Assembly (NCBI GenBank): GCA_026982585.1
Contig: JALSGW010000026.1
Location: 1-6,586 of the forward strand
Source of the DNA: Alphaproteobacteria bacterium
GTDB taxonomy: Bacteria; Pseudomonadota; Alphaproteobacteria; Geminicoccales; Geminicoccaceae
DNA: 6,586 nt
Reading direction: 5' to 3'
Positions within the stretch are counted from its first letter, which is position 1. Every line of letters starts with the position of its first letter. The position numbers were made by a program, and so were the translations under genes. This document shows positions 5,798 through 6,586 of the stretch, in pieces. The notes under the pieces are model-generated. The model had not been told where the DNA came from. It worked only from the letters and a program-made list of their open reading frames with translations, and did no database searches.

Positions 5798-6586
5798 TCA
5801 CGCTTTGAGCTTGTAGCCGGCCCGCAACAGGCGCAGGGCGAGGAGCCACAGGCCGACGTCGACGAGCGCCAGCACCAGGACGCCGAACCAGATGGCACCG
5901 TCGCTGTGCCCCGTCAATGCGTAGCGGAAACTGTCCACCATGTAGAAGAAGGGGTTGAGGTAGAGGAGCGGTCGTGCCGCCTCGGGCAGCTGGGTGACCG
6001 AATAGAAGGTGCCGGCGAGAAAGGCCAGGGGGGTGATCAGGAAGTTGGTCACCGCCGCCAGCTGGTCGAACTTGTCCGCCCACAGGCCCGCGATGGTGCC
6101 GAGCACCGCCAGAGCGAAGGAGGCGGCGGCGAGGGCGTAGAGTGCGAGCAGCACACTCTGCACCCGCAGCTCGGCGAACGGCAGCACCGTCACCGCCACC
6201 GCCGCGCCGACCACGAGGCCGCGCGTCACCCCGCCCATGGCGAAGCCGAACAGGAACTCCCCGGGGCTCAGGGGCGGCATGATGTAGTCGACGATGTTGC
6301 CCTGCACCTTGGCGATCACCAGCGAGGAGGAGGTGTTGGCGAAGGCGTTCTGGATCACCGCCATCATCACCAGGCCGGGCGCGAGGAAGTCGAGGAAGGC
6401 GAGCTCCCCCACCCGCCGTCCGGAGCCGCCGAGCGCGAAGGCGAAGACGGCGAGGAACAACAGGGTGGTGACCATGGGCGCCACCACCGTCTGCGCCGGC
6501 ACCTTGGAAAAGCGGCGCACCTCCTTCCAGTAGAGGGTCCAAAGGCCGATCAGATTGAGATCCAACGGGGTGCCGAATCCCCCCTC
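5798..6586 (-). CDS. ABC-2 type transporter permease, 5' end uncertain
   Basis: Membrane subunit of an ABC-2 family exporter in the inner membrane; substrate unknown. Seen, numbering from the TTG at 6565: an N-terminal amphipathic segment with WTLYWKEVRRF (9-19), then six likely membrane segments at about 29-45, 58-76, 105-128, 138-163, 168-188 and 224-248. The conserved ABC-2 segment LNPFFYMVDSFRYALTG (203-219) lies before the last helix. No ATP-binding motifs are present, so a separate ATPase is needed; it would be expected upstream, outside the window. The frame has no stop between 6565 and the window edge, and there is no ATG or well-spaced Shine-Dalgarno there, so the true start may be the TTG at 6565 or lie just beyond 6586. 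A protein of about 255-262 residues would be normal. Its position before argD matches an alphaproteobacterial arrangement I recall. Confidence 0.9.
   Translation of the reverse strand, partial: EGGFGTPLDLNLIGLWTLYWKEVRRFSKVPAQTVVAPMVTTLLFLAVFAFALGGSGRRVGELAFLDFLAPGLVMMAVIQNAFANTSSSLVIAKVQGNIVDYIMPPLSPGEFLFGFAMGGVTRGLVVGAAVAVTVLPFAELRVQSVLLALYALAAASFALAVLGTIAGLWADKFDQLAAVTNFLITPLAFLAGTFYSVTQLPEAARPLLYLNPFFYMVDSFRYALTGHSDGAIWFGVLVLALVDVGLWLLALRLLRAGYKLKA

Noticed and set aside
5739..6542. N-terminal extension of the argD frame
   Set aside because: It is out-of-frame reading of the permease; ArgD homology begins only after 5735.
1..6586. Mobile element, CRISPR, tRNA or defence system
   Set aside because: I saw no terminal inverted repeats, transposase or integrase motifs, regular direct repeats or tRNA-like cloverleaf; base and codon use look uniform across the genes.

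Overview
The window is very GC-rich (judged by eye) and almost entirely coding. All six genes I can support lie on the minus strand, so transcription runs from high to low coordinates. Protein signatures and gene order (ABC-2 permease, argD, argF, hslO) look like a chromosomal locus of a GC-rich alphaproteobacterium, perhaps Rhodospirillales-like. That placement is recalled family knowledge plus inference; a GC-rich gammaproteobacterium cannot be excluded.

In transcription order: an ABC-2 type transporter permease (5798..6586, 5' end at or beyond the window edge); a gap of about 60 bases; acetylornithine aminotransferase argD (4548..5735); ornithine carbamoyltransferase argF (3643..4551); the redox-switched chaperone Hsp33, hslO (2691..3635); a small predicted outer-membrane lipoprotein of unknown function (2104..2694); a class III PLP aminotransferase of uncertain substrate (764..2107); and a BKACE / DUF849 beta-keto acid cleavage enzyme that runs off the window at base 1 (1..771).

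The genes from argD onwards are packed tightly. The junctions are a 4-base ATGA overlap (argD/argF), a 7-base gap (argF/hslO), ATGA (hslO/lipoprotein), ATGA (lipoprotein/aminotransferase) and an 8-base overlap (aminotransferase/BKACE). They are probably one polycistronic, translationally coupled unit. argD and argF are consecutive-phase steps of arginine biosynthesis. Hsp33 is a common companion of argF in alphaproteobacteria. The last two genes look like a separate metabolic module: an aminotransferase making a keto acid and a BKACE enzyme cleaving a beta-keto acid with acetyl-CoA. That module is the most interesting part of the window, with the unassigned lipoprotein second. I saw no tRNA, rRNA, mobile element, CRISPR array, long repeat or convincing promoter. 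I found no convincing evidence of a wholly new system; this is an ordinary core locus with an under-characterised accessory tail.
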